64,000 nt of DNA from assembly GCF_001646945.1 (NCBI RefSeq), contig NZ_LUTV01000006.1:398584-462583 (forward strand), in the 5' to 3' direction. Of the stretch, positions 45,803 through 55,373 are shown one piece after another (positions within the stretch are counted from its first letter, which is position 1; each line of letters starts with the position of its first letter). The notes below the pieces were generated by a model, which did no database searches, was not told the DNA's origin, and saw nothing but the letters and a program-made list of their open reading frames with translations. A program made the position numbers and the translations under genes. The DNA comes from Endozoicomonas ascidiicola (GTDB lineage Bacteria > Pseudomonadota > Gammaproteobacteria > Pseudomonadales > Endozoicomonadaceae).

Positions 45803-46087
45803 GTCCTGCGCAATAGGCACTAGCTCCGTAAACAATTTGCCAACTTCGGTTTTCCACATAGCGATAGTGGAACAAAACACCTACTATCCTTCGCACTTTG
45901 CAATTCAGTACCTATTTAATTGCCATGCACACCCCTCCCCCACAACAGGTGTCACTTATACACCTCCGTTGTTTACATATATGTGCAGTGTGCAATGGCA
46001 GGATAGAACAATTTTGTCCTTTAGCGATCGGCCACCCTGCTGGCGGCTAAGTGGGTTGTTGAGAAATAACCCTTTATGGAGCTATCA

Positions 46088-47359
46088 ATGATCAAAAAAA
46101 TTTCGCATTTCACCCCACGCAAATGGCTGCCCCTAAGCGCACTGGCAACATCGTTTCTTTTGCTGGCAGGCTGTGGCGATGATCAGAAATCCCAACATGC
46201 GCAAATGCCGCCTCCGGCTGTATCGGTTTACAACGTTGTTGAACAGGAAGTGGGTGATTACTACGAATACGTAGGCCGCTCTGAAGCTGTTAACACCGTT
46301 GATATTCGTGCCCGGGTCGAAGGTTTTCTGGTAAAGCGGAATTTTGTGGAAGGCGGTATGGTTGAAAAAGATCAGCTGCTTTATGAAATTGACCGTGCAC
46401 CGTTTGAAGCAACGCTCAAAGGCGCAGAAGCGCAATTGGCCAGTAGTCGTGCCAGCCTGACCAACGCCCGTAAGAACCTTGAACGGGGTAAAGATCTGGT
46501 GAAAAAAGGCGCTATCAGCCAGTCCGATTTCGATCTGCAGACCAGCACTGAAGCTCAAGCGCTGGCCTCCGTAGAATCAGCAAAGGCGAGCCTTGAATCA
46601 GCCCGATTGAATCTGGGTTATACCCGCATCACAGCGCCCTTCAAAGGTGAGATCGGAAAATCCACCTACAGTGTTGGTAACCTGGTCGGACCAAGCAGCG
46701 AACCACTGGCCACACTTACCAGCATGGATCCTATATACGTCACTTTTCAGGTGGATGAACGACAGTTGGTCAGCCATCTATCTGAAGACCCAGATGCTAG
46801 ATCTGCTGGCTCACAAGTTGAAGGTTCTTCATTAGCTGAGGGCTCTTCATTAGTTGAGGACTCTCCATTAGAAGACAAAGGCAGTTTTGATCTGACGCTG
46901 AAACTCCCCAACGGCAAAGAATATAACCAGCCAGGCACCTTCAGCTTTGCGGACACCCAAGTAGACCAAACCATGGGCACACTGACGCTGCGAGCGTCTT
47001 TCCCTAATCCTCAGGGCATTATTCTGCCAGGCCTTTATGTCACCCTGCAGGCTGAAAGCAAAGAAAAAACATTGCTGCCCCTGATCCCTCAAGCCTCCGT
47101 TCAACAAAATCAAACCGGCTTCTTTGTTCTGGTGGTCAAACCAGACAATACGGTCGAGAGCCGCCAGGTTGAATTGGGTCGACGGATCAATGCCATGTGG
47201 GTAGTCAAATCCGGCTTAAAAACCGGCGAACATATTATTGTTCAAGGTCTGCAAAAGGTGCGCGCTGGCGGTAAGGTCACCCCAACCGTTGTTGACCTGA
47301 ACATCACCACCGGCACGATTACGGTGAAAACCTCCAGCAAGCAGGAACAGGTTCACTGA
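46088..47359 (+). CDS. RND efflux pump periplasmic adaptor (AcrA-like)
   Basis: A 423-residue lipoprotein adaptor (lipobox LLAGC, Cys29) that bridges the inner-membrane RND pump and an outer-membrane channel. The start at 46088 follows GGAG by six bases; the ATG at 46076 contains that site. Domains: lipoyl (VDIRARVEGFLVKRNFVEGG), a helical hairpin (SSRASLTNARKNLERGKDLVKKG to SLESARLNLGY), beta-barrel and membrane-proximal parts. Oddity: three 18-bp direct repeats (46817-46870) add the acidic segment VEGSSLAEGSSLVEDSPLED to the barrel region. Two bases separate it from the pump gene. Confidence 0.92.
   Translation: MIKKISHFTPRKWLPLSALATSFLLLAGCGDDQKSQHAQMPPPAVSVYNVVEQEVGDYYEYVGRSEAVNTVDIRARVEGFLVKRNFVEGGMVEKDQLLYEIDRAPFEATLKGAEAQLASSRASLTNARKNLERGKDLVKKGAISQSDFDLQTSTEAQALASVESAKASLESARLNLGYTRITAPFKGEIGKSTYSVGNLVGPSSEPLATLTSMDPIYVTFQVDERQLVSHLSEDPDARSAGSQVEGSSLAEGSSLVEDSPLEDKGSFDLTLKLPNGKEYNQPGTFSFADTQVDQTMGTLTLRASFPNPQGIILPGLYVTLQAESKEKTLLPLIPQASVQQNQTGFFVLVVKPDNTVESRQVELGRRINAMWVVKSGLKTGEHIIVQGLQKVRAGGKVTPTVVDLNITTGTITVKTSSKQEQVH
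46817..46870 (+). repeat. In-frame 18-bp minisatellite in the adaptor gene
   Basis: Three imperfect 18-bp units, each of the form GTT-GAA-GGT-TCT-TCA-TTA (46817-46834, 46835-46852, 46853-46870), encoding V/A-E-G/D-S-S/P-L. Homologous adaptors normally have a short loop here. Confidence 0.7.
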
Positions 47360-47360
47360 G

Positions 47361-50300
47361 ATGATCAGCCAGTTTTTTATTGACCGGCCCAAGTTCGCAT
47401 TCGTCATCTCGATTGTGATCACCCTTGTGGGCCTTATTTCTCTGAGTACATTACCGGTAAGCCAATTCCCGGAAATTACGCCGCCCCAGATTTCCATAAC
47501 AGCGGTTTACCCCGGCGCCGATTCGGAAACGCTGGAATCCGCCGTGATGCGTCCGATTGAAGATCAGGTCAACGGAGTGGAAGGCATGATCTATATGGAC
47601 TCCACTGCTTACAACGATGGCAGTGTATCCATTACGGTGACGTTTGAATCTGGCGTTGATCAGGACATTGCCATGGTCAACGTCCAAAACCGGGTATCTG
47701 CAGCAGAGCCAAAGCTGCCAGAACAGGTTCGGCGACTGGGCATCAACGTACGAAAACAATCGTCTAATATGCTATTGGGGGTAAACCTGCTTTCACCCAA
47801 TGGTCAATTTGATGAAATTTATCTCAGTAACTACGCCAGTAATTACATCGCTGATTCCATGACCCGCATCACCGGGGTTGCCAAGGCCGAAGTACTTGGT
47901 GCGATGACCTACAGTATGCGCGTCTGGATGAATCCTACCCGCATGGCTTCCCTCGGCGTTACCGCCTCGGATATCAGCAATGCTGTCAGTGAGCAAAACG
48001 CCATTGTTGCTGCCGGTCAACTTGGACAGGCGCCAAACCAGCCAGAACAACAGTTCACCTACACCATCCGTACCCGTGGTCAGCTGGACTCCGCCAAAGC
48101 TTTTGGTGACATCATTATCAGAGCCAACCCCGACGGTTCTTTTATTCGGATTAATGATGTCGCCCGTGTGGAGCTGGGTTCCCAGAGTTACGGTGGCGTG
48201 GCCAAAATGGATAACATGCCCACCACGTTCATGGTTATCTATCAGCAACCTAACGCTAACGCCATGGATGTTGCGAAAAACGTTAAAGTGTTGATGGAGA
48301 AACTGAGCAAAAACTTCCCGGAGGGCATGGAGTACGCCATCAAGTTTGACACCACCGAGTTTATCTCAGCCTCCATTTCGGAAGTGGTGCAAACCCTGTT
48401 CGAAGCGGTGCTACTGGTTATTCTGGTGGTGTTCCTGTTCTTGCAGAATTGGCGAGCAACCCTTATTCCCGCAATTGCCATTCCAGTCTCATTGATCGGT
48501 ACCTTTGCGGTGATGAAAGCCCTGGGCTTCTCCATCAACACCATCAGCCTGTTTGGTCTGGTATTAGCGATCGGGGTGGTGGTAGACGACGCGATTGTCG
48601 TTATCGAAAACGTCGAACGTCTTATTACCAAAGAAGGCATGGAGCCCAAAGCGGCCGTCAGCTTATCCATGAAGGAAGTGTCCGGCCCAATTGTCGCGAC
48701 AACGCTGGTGCTGTTGGCGGTATTTGTGCCGGTTGCTTTTATGCCGGGCATTACCGGTGGCCTCTACACGCAGTTTGCGGTCACTATCTCCGTAGCCGTG
48801 TTGATTTCATCCATTAATGCACTGACTCTCAGCCCTGCTCTGTGTTCCGTTTTACTGAAAAAAGAAAACCTGAACCAGATTGTCTGGCTGAAGCCCATCG
48901 ATACGTTCATCAACAAGCTCACCGGTGGCTATCAGAGCTGGGTGAAAGTATTACTTCGTCGTTCAATCCTGGGCGTTGGCCTACTGGGGATTATTCTGGC
49001 GTCTACTGGTTATCTGTTTACCGCAACGCCCGGTGGCTTTATTCCTAACGAGGACCAGGGGTTCTTTGCGGTGAACATTCAGCTACCAGATGCTGCGTCA
49101 CTGAACCGCACCCAGACGCTGATGGAAGATATTTCTAACATCATCCGTTCAGAAGACGGTGTCGAAAGTGTCATCACCGTATCGGGCTTCAGTATTTTCA
49201 GTGGTGCCAGCAGTAACGCCGCCCTCGGCATCGTTGTACTGAAACCCTGGGATGAACGAACGACTCCAGAACTTCATCAGGATAAAATTCTTCAACGAGT
49301 TCAAGGAAAACTCTGGGGTATTCAGGAAGCACAAATCATGGCCTTTGCCTTCCCGCCGATTCCGGGTCTGGGCAACTCCGGTGGTTTTGACTTCCGATTG
49401 CAAGACACCATGGGGCGCTCTCCTCAGGAACTGGCTCAGGTGTTGAACGGTTTGGTTTACCAGGCCAACCAGCAGCCAGAACTGGCTCAGGTTTTCTCCA
49501 CCTGGCAGGCGAATGTGCCTCAGTACTTTCTGGAAGTAGACCGAAATAAAGCCAAGGCGCAGGATGTATCACTGACAGAAATTTTCACAACCCTGCAAAC
49601 ACAGCTGGGTTCTTTATACGTCAATGACTTCACATTACTGGGTCAAAACTATCAGGTGAATCTTCAGGCAGAAAGTGCTGACCGGTCTGACCCTGCTGAT
49701 TTAAGTAAGTTCTATGTGCGCAATAGCCAAGGGCAGATGGTGCCACTAACCACCATGGCTACCCTGACGCCAGTTCTCGGCCCAAGCAGCATTGGTCATT
49801 ACAACATGTACCAGTCCACCAATATCAGTGGTCAGGCGGCGCCTGGTTACAGTTCTGGTGATGCTATCAATGCCATGGCAAGATTGGCGGACAATCTGCC
49901 AACCGGTTACACCTACGCTTGGTCCGGTCAGTCCCTTCAGGAGATTGATGCTGACAACCTGGCGCCTATGTTATTTGCCATGTGCTTCCTGTTTGCCTAC
50001 CTGTTCCTCGTAGCTCAGTACGAAAGCTGGACGTTGCCTCTGGCCATCATCAGCGCCGTGCCTATCGCTACTTTCGGTGCGTTTGCTGGCATTAATGTCA
50101 TGCGTCACTTCAATCCGATTCTGGCTAACGATATCTATGCCCAAATCGGTATGGTTCTGTTGATCGGTATTGCCGCCAAAACCGCCATTCTGATTGTCGA
50201 ATTTGCCATGGTGCAACGCCGGGAAGGCAACAGCATCTTTGACTCAGCACTCAATGCTGCTGGCCTGCGTTTCCGTGCGGTTCTGATGACAGCACTGTCA

Positions 50301-50489
50301 TTTATTCTGGGCGTAATGCCGCTGGTATTAGCGTCTGGCGCTGGCGCTGCGAGTCGTCAGATCATTGGTATTACCGTGAGCTCTGGTATGCTGGCGGCAA
50401 CTATCTTTGGTACCTTGCTGATACCAGTGTTCTATCTTCTGCTGCAGAAGATGCGGGAGCACTTTAATCCGGATAAAGCGAATAGCTGA
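47361..50489 (+). CDS. RND efflux pump inner-membrane transporter (AcrB/MexB family)
   Basis: A 1042-residue hydrophobe/amphiphile efflux transporter of the HAE-1 family, a proton-driven trimer. The N-terminus FFIDRPKFAFVISIVITLVG is diagnostic; transmembrane helix 4 carries the proton-relay pair in GVVVDDAIVVIENVER; a second large periplasmic loop and the C-terminal block GIAAKTAILIVEFA and GVMPLVLASGAGA follow. It would export drugs, bile acids or steroids together with the adjacent adaptor. No outer-membrane channel gene follows; a TolC elsewhere is presumably shared. Downstream lies a 10-bp hairpin without T tract (50503-50527). Confidence 0.95.
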   Translation: MISQFFIDRPKFAFVISIVITLVGLISLSTLPVSQFPEITPPQISITAVYPGADSETLESAVMRPIEDQVNGVEGMIYMDSTAYNDGSVSITVTFESGVDQDIAMVNVQNRVSAAEPKLPEQVRRLGINVRKQSSNMLLGVNLLSPNGQFDEIYLSNYASNYIADSMTRITGVAKAEVLGAMTYSMRVWMNPTRMASLGVTASDISNAVSEQNAIVAAGQLGQAPNQPEQQFTYTIRTRGQLDSAKAFGDIIIRANPDGSFIRINDVARVELGSQSYGGVAKMDNMPTTFMVIYQQPNANAMDVAKNVKVLMEKLSKNFPEGMEYAIKFDTTEFISASISEVVQTLFEAVLLVILVVFLFLQNWRATLIPAIAIPVSLIGTFAVMKALGFSINTISLFGLVLAIGVVVDDAIVVIENVERLITKEGMEPKAAVSLSMKEVSGPIVATTLVLLAVFVPVAFMPGITGGLYTQFAVTISVAVLISSINALTLSPALCSVLLKKENLNQIVWLKPIDTFINKLTGGYQSWVKVLLRRSILGVGLLGIILASTGYLFTATPGGFIPNEDQGFFAVNIQLPDAASLNRTQTLMEDISNIIRSEDGVESVITVSGFSIFSGASSNAALGIVVLKPWDERTTPELHQDKILQRVQGKLWGIQEAQIMAFAFPPIPGLGNSGGFDFRLQDTMGRSPQELAQVLNGLVYQANQQPELAQVFSTWQANVPQYFLEVDRNKAKAQDVSLTEIFTTLQTQLGSLYVNDFTLLGQNYQVNLQAESADRSDPADLSKFYVRNSQGQMVPLTTMATLTPVLGPSSIGHYNMYQSTNISGQAAPGYSSGDAINAMARLADNLPTGYTYAWSGQSLQEIDADNLAPMLFAMCFLFAYLFLVAQYESWTLPLAIISAVPIATFGAFAGINVMRHFNPILANDIYAQIGMVLLIGIAAKTAILIVEFAMVQRREGNSIFDSALNAAGLRFRAVLMTALSFILGVMPLVLASGAGAASRQIIGITVSSGMLAATIFGTLLIPVFYLLLQKMREHFNPDKANS

Positions 50490-50502
50490 TAGCCGAACAT
50501 CT

Positions 50503-50527
50503 GATTCCCCCTTTTTCAGGGGGAATC
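50503..50527. repeat. Hairpin after RND pump gene
   Basis: GATTCCCCCT (50503-50512) and AGGGGGAATC (50518-50527) pair perfectly around TTTTC. It lies 13 bases after the pump gene stop codon. There is no T tract on the plus strand, so it may protect the mRNA 3' end or act as a weak terminator. Confidence 0.5.
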
Positions 50528-50661
50528 AAATACTGTAGCACAAAGGAACTAATTCATTTCTTCAAAGTCTCAGTATAAAAGCACTCAGGCTTATTATTTA
50601 TTCGTAAGAACTTTCTAATAAAAAATTGGCTTGAGTTCCTCATTTTTTCTTGGAGCCTCAA

Positions 50662-52395
50662 ATGCCTAACAATGGAATCCCTCATACTACTCATTACGTA
50701 AAAAGACCAACTATTCCCTCAAGAGACACAAAGCCTGATGGAGCTGGCAGATCCAGCACTTATCAAACTCACTCGTTAGCACCTTCATCTTCTGCTTCAA
50801 AATACATTCCAAACAATTCGGCATCAGGCACATTGACGTTGCAAGTGAACAGTTCGAAAATAAATAAGCGAACAGCACATCTCGTGTTGCGTCAACCAGA
50901 TATAGCCCAAAATCTTAAAGCCCCAATAAACCTTCTTTATCGCGAACTTGTAACCAATACCGCGCTGAAAAAAAGTCCGGTGATTTATGAGGAAGTAAAA
51001 AAATTAACAGATGACGCTAAAAGGTTTAAAGAGAATCGCGATCGGGATAAATCAGAGTCAATGGGTTTGATCATAACAAGCGAAAACCTTATTCAGAGAG
51101 TGTCTGATCAGACAACTGAAAGCGCTTTACGCGCTTTGGTAGATACGCTAAAAAATATATCTCTTGACCATGGTTCGTTGTTAAATCCATCACCGAATTT
51201 CCGTTCATCTTCCGAAGCGCTCAAAGCACTGATCGATGAAACTAGTTTAATCTCAGCTCAATTAATGCAAGAAGCCGATATCAATGGGCAAAAGACAGAG
51301 TTATTCCGAAAAATCCTTCAAACATTAAAAGAGAAAGAGCTTCAGTATCATACTCAGTTCCATCAGCAAACCACTGAGTTTTTTCATAACTGGAAAGAAG
51401 TAGCAATAGCACTCCTATCTGACAGCAATAAAATCACTGTGAGCTTTCTGGAGTCACATTACAAATCACTGACAGCAAGGGCGGAAGAGTTTTCTTTATT
51501 TTATACAAAGCAGACTTCTCCTTTAAATCACGACATAGCTAAACGGATAGATAATGCAATAACCATAGTCAGACAGGAAGAACGGCTTGCCAAATTAAAT
51601 AGTTGGCTCGATGCTGGCGTAGACATAACACCAAACATGTTGAACAACGGCGATGACCAACACCTCTATCACCTACATGAAAACCTATTAAGAGACTTGG
51701 AGAGCCATCATCATATACTGAATTCTCTCGCTGAAAATGAACCCCAGAGAATTCAGGCTCAGCAAGCCACTGATAACTATCTCAAGCAACTAAGACAAGT
51801 TACTGGATTATTTCAACGCGTAGCCACTCGTTATGCTCGATTACAATCTGACCAGCAATACAAGTACCAACTAGAAGAGATGAAATGCGCTGAGCGGCGA
51901 ATGAGGCACTTAATCCTGCAAGAAGAGGATCCTGCAACACAGCAACGCCTTACCCAAATACGTAATATGCATAACAGCTCGGTAGATCAGTATACGCTAC
52001 TTGCCATGAGTGATGCTGATTTCAGAACCACCTTCAAGATAATAACTGGTGAAAACCTGGATGATACAGACAAGCAAACACTGGAGAAGAATGACTGGTT
52101 TCTCACTGAAAAAGGCCAGCTATTGCTGCAAAAAGGTCATGAAAGAATCGCCGTAATTCATGGTGGTCACACCAATCAATTAATCCTGAAAGACCCTAAA
52201 AGTGGGGCTGTAATAGCGTTTACTAATCAAACACAGCTCGATCGAATATGCACTAAACACAACCTTACCAATGTCCAGCAAGTAAGATTAAGCATGTTTG
52301 TTACAGACCAAGCCACTGCTTTCCACGAGAAGCTATATGAGGGTGTCGCAAAACCCCAAACATCTCGTTCCCATGCTTTGCGTGGGAATGCATAG
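50662..52395 (+). CDS. Large orphan protein, candidate secreted effector
   Basis: A 577-residue protein with no family I recognise. The ATG at 50662 follows GGAG by six bases. Residues 1-55 are Ser/Thr/Pro/Asn-rich and unstructured, as in many T3SS effectors; the rest is mostly helical with coiled-coil-like stretches (about 75-290 and 320-430) rich in Gln, Leu, Lys and Glu. There is no signal peptide or membrane segment. The DNA is visibly richer in A/T than the neighbouring pump genes. The last 16 residues (VAKPQTSRSHALRGNA) and the stop codon are read from dispersed repeat copy 4, so the original C-terminus was replaced. Effector status is inference. Confidence 0.65.
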   Translation: MPNNGIPHTTHYVKRPTIPSRDTKPDGAGRSSTYQTHSLAPSSSASKYIPNNSASGTLTLQVNSSKINKRTAHLVLRQPDIAQNLKAPINLLYRELVTNTALKKSPVIYEEVKKLTDDAKRFKENRDRDKSESMGLIITSENLIQRVSDQTTESALRALVDTLKNISLDHGSLLNPSPNFRSSSEALKALIDETSLISAQLMQEADINGQKTELFRKILQTLKEKELQYHTQFHQQTTEFFHNWKEVAIALLSDSNKITVSFLESHYKSLTARAEEFSLFYTKQTSPLNHDIAKRIDNAITIVRQEERLAKLNSWLDAGVDITPNMLNNGDDQHLYHLHENLLRDLESHHHILNSLAENEPQRIQAQQATDNYLKQLRQVTGLFQRVATRYARLQSDQQYKYQLEEMKCAERRMRHLILQEEDPATQQRLTQIRNMHNSSVDQYTLLAMSDADFRTTFKIITGENLDDTDKQTLEKNDWFLTEKGQLLLQKGHERIAVIHGGHTNQLILKDPKSGAVIAFTNQTQLDRICTKHNLTNVQQVRLSMFVTDQATAFHEKLYEGVAKPQTSRSHALRGNA

Positions 52396-52463
52396 TCTTT
52401 AATTACAATGGGTTAGAAGTATGGGTTCCCACGCAAAGCATGGGAACCAGGGCTTTTGCGACA
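52344..52463. repeat. Composite dispersed repeat, copy 4 (inner element)
   Basis: From TGTCGCAAAA (52344) to TTTTGCGACA (52463), in the opposite orientation to copy 2. It contains CCCATGCTTTGCGTGGGAA and its inverse CCCACGCAAAGCATGGGAA. The first 52 bases overlap the 3' end of the candidate effector gene. Confidence 0.82.
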
Positions 52464-52523
52464 AGCTCATATGGCAATAAAGGTAGAAGTGGTGATTTGG
52501 GATACACATCAAGAAAGCTCTAG

Positions 52524-54134
52524 GAGGCTGTCGGACTTGAAAGTAAAAACCGGAGATGGGCCGCAATAAAGTCAAAAATCACAGAATCCAGTCTGGAAGT
52601 GCTGTTTATGTCGTCAGTCTCTTTTGCCCAAATATCCAAATGCATGCGACAAATAACCTGTAAGCTGAAATAAACTGCATAAAAATGATACTTTCCTGAA
52701 GATCTTTCAGCATCAGCGTAAACATCCGCTTCAGGTTAAAACCCATGCACAGAAGATCCCATTCAGCAGACACTGCTTCAAGACCACGGACCAGAAATTG
52801 ACGGTATCCCATCACTTCCTTCTGTATCCCAAACGTTGGCTCAATGGTGCTTTTTCTCAATGCATACACCGCCCGTCCTTCCCGGGTTTGCAATCGCCAA
52901 CGCATCAACTCCAGTGCGGTAACATCATCGCCTGCGGGCATCGGCTCATCGGGCTTAAAGCGCTCCAGTAAAGGTTTGTTATGGGCATCCTTCTTTTCTG
53001 CAATGTAAGGGATAGCTCCAAACTTATCCACAGCAGACACATTGCCCTGACTGAAGTAGCCCGTGTCGGCAAGAATCGCGCTGGGCTTGCCAATCTGCTC
53101 TGCACGAGAGGCCAGTTCTTCGAGGGCAGGCGCTACCTGTTGTTTGTCATTGGTCGCCTGAGTAATATGATTTTCAACAATAAGACCACTGTCGTTATCT
53201 ACTGCGGCCTGCGCATTATAAGCCTGTACAAAACCGTTAGCAGACGTTGGCATTATGCGAGACTCCGGATCTGTCAGGTTGACTTGATCTTTGTCCCTGG
53301 GACCCGGCGTAGGGGCTTTCGGTTCTTTGCCCCGTGGCTTTTTTCCCGTATCTCTGATCGCATCACGACGGGCAACTTTGTCCTGGAATTCTGCCAGCTC
53401 TTGCTGATAACGTTCTTCAGCTCGTCGCTCAATTTCAGCTTTGGCATCGGCAATCACCTTGAGGCGATCTTCCCTGCGTTTCAGCTCATCAGGAATGGAT
53501 AATTCGTCTGGCAATTTTTCAGTATCTGCTTTTTCAGCCATCCTGAGGAGCTCTTCAACTTCTGCCTTGAGCTGCTTTTCGAGCTTGCATGCGTGCTTGT
53601 AACTGAGCGCCTTGTGTTTGCTGGCATTGGCCTTCATCTTGGTTCCATCGAGGCTGATGGTTCCCAGCTTCAACCATTCTGCCTGTTGCGCAATCAACAA
53701 TATCTGAACAAAAAGTTCACTGATTTCTTTACGGAAGCGCTGGCGAAAGGTGTTGATACTGTCGTGATCCGGATGCTCGTTGGCGCAGATATATCGAAAG
53801 GCGATGGAGTCATAAGTTGCTTTCTCCAGTTTGCGACTGGAGAAGACACCTGTTGCATATCCATAGAACAATAACGACAGCATGAGGGATGGATGCCAGG
53901 CTTTAGAACCCCTTCCTTTATAGGCGCTGATCAAAGGTGTGAGGTCTAGCTGCTCAACCACCTCTACAACAAAGCGAGCAAGATGCACCTCTGGCAGATA
54001 ATCCTGAACAGTGGCAGGAAAAAAGTCAGGGATGTCTCGGTCAATGGGTCTGAAAGTCCATTTGTTCATTGGCTGGCTGTCTTTTACGATCTTGCGGGTA
54101 TTATACTCAAAAGTTGTTCTAAGTCCGACAGGCT
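52524..54134. mobile_element. IS1182-family insertion sequence, apparently complete
   Basis: Terminal inverted repeats GAGGCTGTCGGACTTGAAA (52524 on) and, inverted, GAGCCTGTCGGACTTAGAA (up to 54134) flank one transposase gene. CTAG is present immediately outside both ends (52520-52523 and 54135-54138), as a target duplication. Total length about 1.61 kb. It inserted between the candidate effector gene and the TauE permease gene. Confidence 0.88.
52606..54069 (-). CDS. IS1182-family transposase
   Basis: A 487-residue DDE transposase. It starts with the IS1182-type N-terminus (FRPIDRDIPDFFPATVQDYLPEVH), has FRYICANEHPDHDSINTFRQRF, the first Asp in ISLDGTKMKANAS, a charged coiled-coil insertion (about 160-250), the second Asp in LADTGYFSQGN and the Glu in STIEPTFGIQKEVMGYRQFLVRG. 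Open throughout and flanked by intact ends, so it may be active. Confidence 0.95.
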   Translation of the reverse strand: MNKWTFRPIDRDIPDFFPATVQDYLPEVHLARFVVEVVEQLDLTPLISAYKGRGSKAWHPSLMLSLLFYGYATGVFSSRKLEKATYDSIAFRYICANEHPDHDSINTFRQRFRKEISELFVQILLIAQQAEWLKLGTISLDGTKMKANASKHKALSYKHACKLEKQLKAEVEELLRMAEKADTEKLPDELSIPDELKRREDRLKVIADAKAEIERRAEERYQQELAEFQDKVARRDAIRDTGKKPRGKEPKAPTPGPRDKDQVNLTDPESRIMPTSANGFVQAYNAQAAVDNDSGLIVENHITQATNDKQQVAPALEELASRAEQIGKPSAILADTGYFSQGNVSAVDKFGAIPYIAEKKDAHNKPLLERFKPDEPMPAGDDVTALELMRWRLQTREGRAVYALRKSTIEPTFGIQKEVMGYRQFLVRGLEAVSAEWDLLCMGFNLKRMFTLMLKDLQESIIFMQFISAYRLFVACIWIFGQKRLTT

Positions 54135-54261
54135 CCTAGTTGAGCTTTTAAGGCACGACAATTATCGGAACCCTAGCAATAGCTGATTACAACGCTGTCT
54201 GCTAGGATTCGCCAGTTATGATCGACATAACAAATTGCCTAAAGGGATAACAATCGGGCCT

Positions 54262-55020
54262 ATGGAAGTCACTCTACTCTCTTCAATCACGCTTATTGTG
54301 CTTGGCCTTTTCGCCGGCGCCATCAACACCCTTGCCGGCGGCGGTTCAAATCTGACGCTTCCTGCCTTGATGATCATGGGAATGCCAGCAGATATTGCCA
54401 ATGCCAGCAATCGCGTCGGTATTTTTCTACAAAGCCTGACGGGTGCTATCGGTTTCAAAAAGCACAATCGCCTGGAAACCACAGAAATCATGCCCATGAT
54501 GGTTCCAACGCTGCTCGGCGGCATTGCCGGAGCACTCACCGCATCTTACAGTCCGGAGTCTTTACTGAAGCCGATGCTTTTGGGCGTGATGATCATCATG
54601 AGCCTGATTATGGTGATACGCCCGGCAATGATTGTTCCAGATATAGGCTCCATCCCATTAAAAGTGTCTGAATCAAAAAAAGGATGGACTGGTCTTGTCA
54701 TTGCTGGATTTTATGGCGGTTTTGTTCAGGCGGGTGTTGGTTTTATTCTTCTTGCCGCTGTCTGTGGAGTGCTTCGATATGACCTAGTGCGGGGAAATGC
54801 GCTTAAGTTGGTTTGCACACTGGCGTTCACTACAATGGCTCTGATTGTATTCATTGCCCGGGGGCAGGTTGATTGGATTCCTGCTCTGATTCTTTCCATT
54901 GGTTTTATTATTGGCGCCCATCTTTCAGTCAAATTTGCGATCACGGCAAAATCTGAAACCTTAAAACAGATTCTTCTGATCATGACGCTTGTCGGTTGTG
55001 GTGTCGCCCTATTATTTTAA
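54262..55020 (+). CDS. TauE/SafE family sulfite/anion exporter
   Basis: A 252-residue inner-membrane protein with about eight hydrophobic helices in two repeats. The repeat motif GLFAGAINTLAGGGSNLTLPALMIMGMP and the matching second-half block GFYGGFVQAGVGFILLAAV are diagnostic of TauE/SafE permeases that move sulfite, sulfoacetate or similar anions. ATG at 54262 is preferred over an upstream in-frame TTG (54235), as it places the first helix at the usual distance; no clear Shine-Dalgarno supports either. The IS1182 element ends 128 bases upstream and may have displaced its promoter. Confidence 0.85.
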   Translation: MEVTLLSSITLIVLGLFAGAINTLAGGGSNLTLPALMIMGMPADIANASNRVGIFLQSLTGAIGFKKHNRLETTEIMPMMVPTLLGGIAGALTASYSPESLLKPMLLGVMIIMSLIMVIRPAMIVPDIGSIPLKVSESKKGWTGLVIAGFYGGFVQAGVGFILLAAVCGVLRYDLVRGNALKLVCTLAFTTMALIVFIARGQVDWIPALILSIGFIIGAHLSVKFAITAKSETLKQILLIMTLVGCGVALLF

Positions 55021-55125
55021 GGCGGATGTCATAACTGGACTGAGCTAAACCCTCAGACCTCCTCTGCTAAACAGAGCATAGAGCCTGAGGGTTACTAAGG
55101 GAAGCTGCGGTTAAAAATATACCAC

Positions 55126-55325
55126 CGTCATCCCCGCGCAGGCGGGGATCCAAGGCTCGCAATGGATTCCCGCCTGCGAGGTTGTCGCAAAAGCCCTGGT
55201 TCCCATGCTTTGCGTGGGAACCCATACTTCTAACCCTTTGAAAATTCGAGAGTATGCATTCCCACGCAAAGCATGGGAACGAGATGTTTGGAGTTTCGCG
55301 ACAGCCTCCTGCGCGGGAATGACGG
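55126..55325. repeat. Composite dispersed repeat, copy 2 (outer plus inner element)
   Basis: The outer element CGTCATCCCCGCGCAGGCG (55126 on) closes with TGCGCGGGAATGACGG at 55325. The inner element runs from TTGTCGCAAAAGCC to TTTCGCGACAG (about 55180-55304), with paired CCCATGCTTTGCGTGGG and CCCACGCAAAGCATGGG. It is the best-preserved copy. Confidence 0.82.
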
Positions 55326-55373
55326 ATGACTGGTAATTTCTACAATGCAACTTCCCTAAAAATAAGAGAAATT

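Noticed and set aside
2374..55325. Repeated hairpin units considered as a CRISPR array
   Set aside because: The four copies are tens of kilobases apart, palindromic and of different internal length; no regular spacers and no cas genes.
55111..55350. A 79-codon minus-strand frame with a SRSHALRGNA-like stretch
   Set aside because: It is entirely within repeat copy 2; the match to the effector tail arises from shared repeat DNA, not from a gene.
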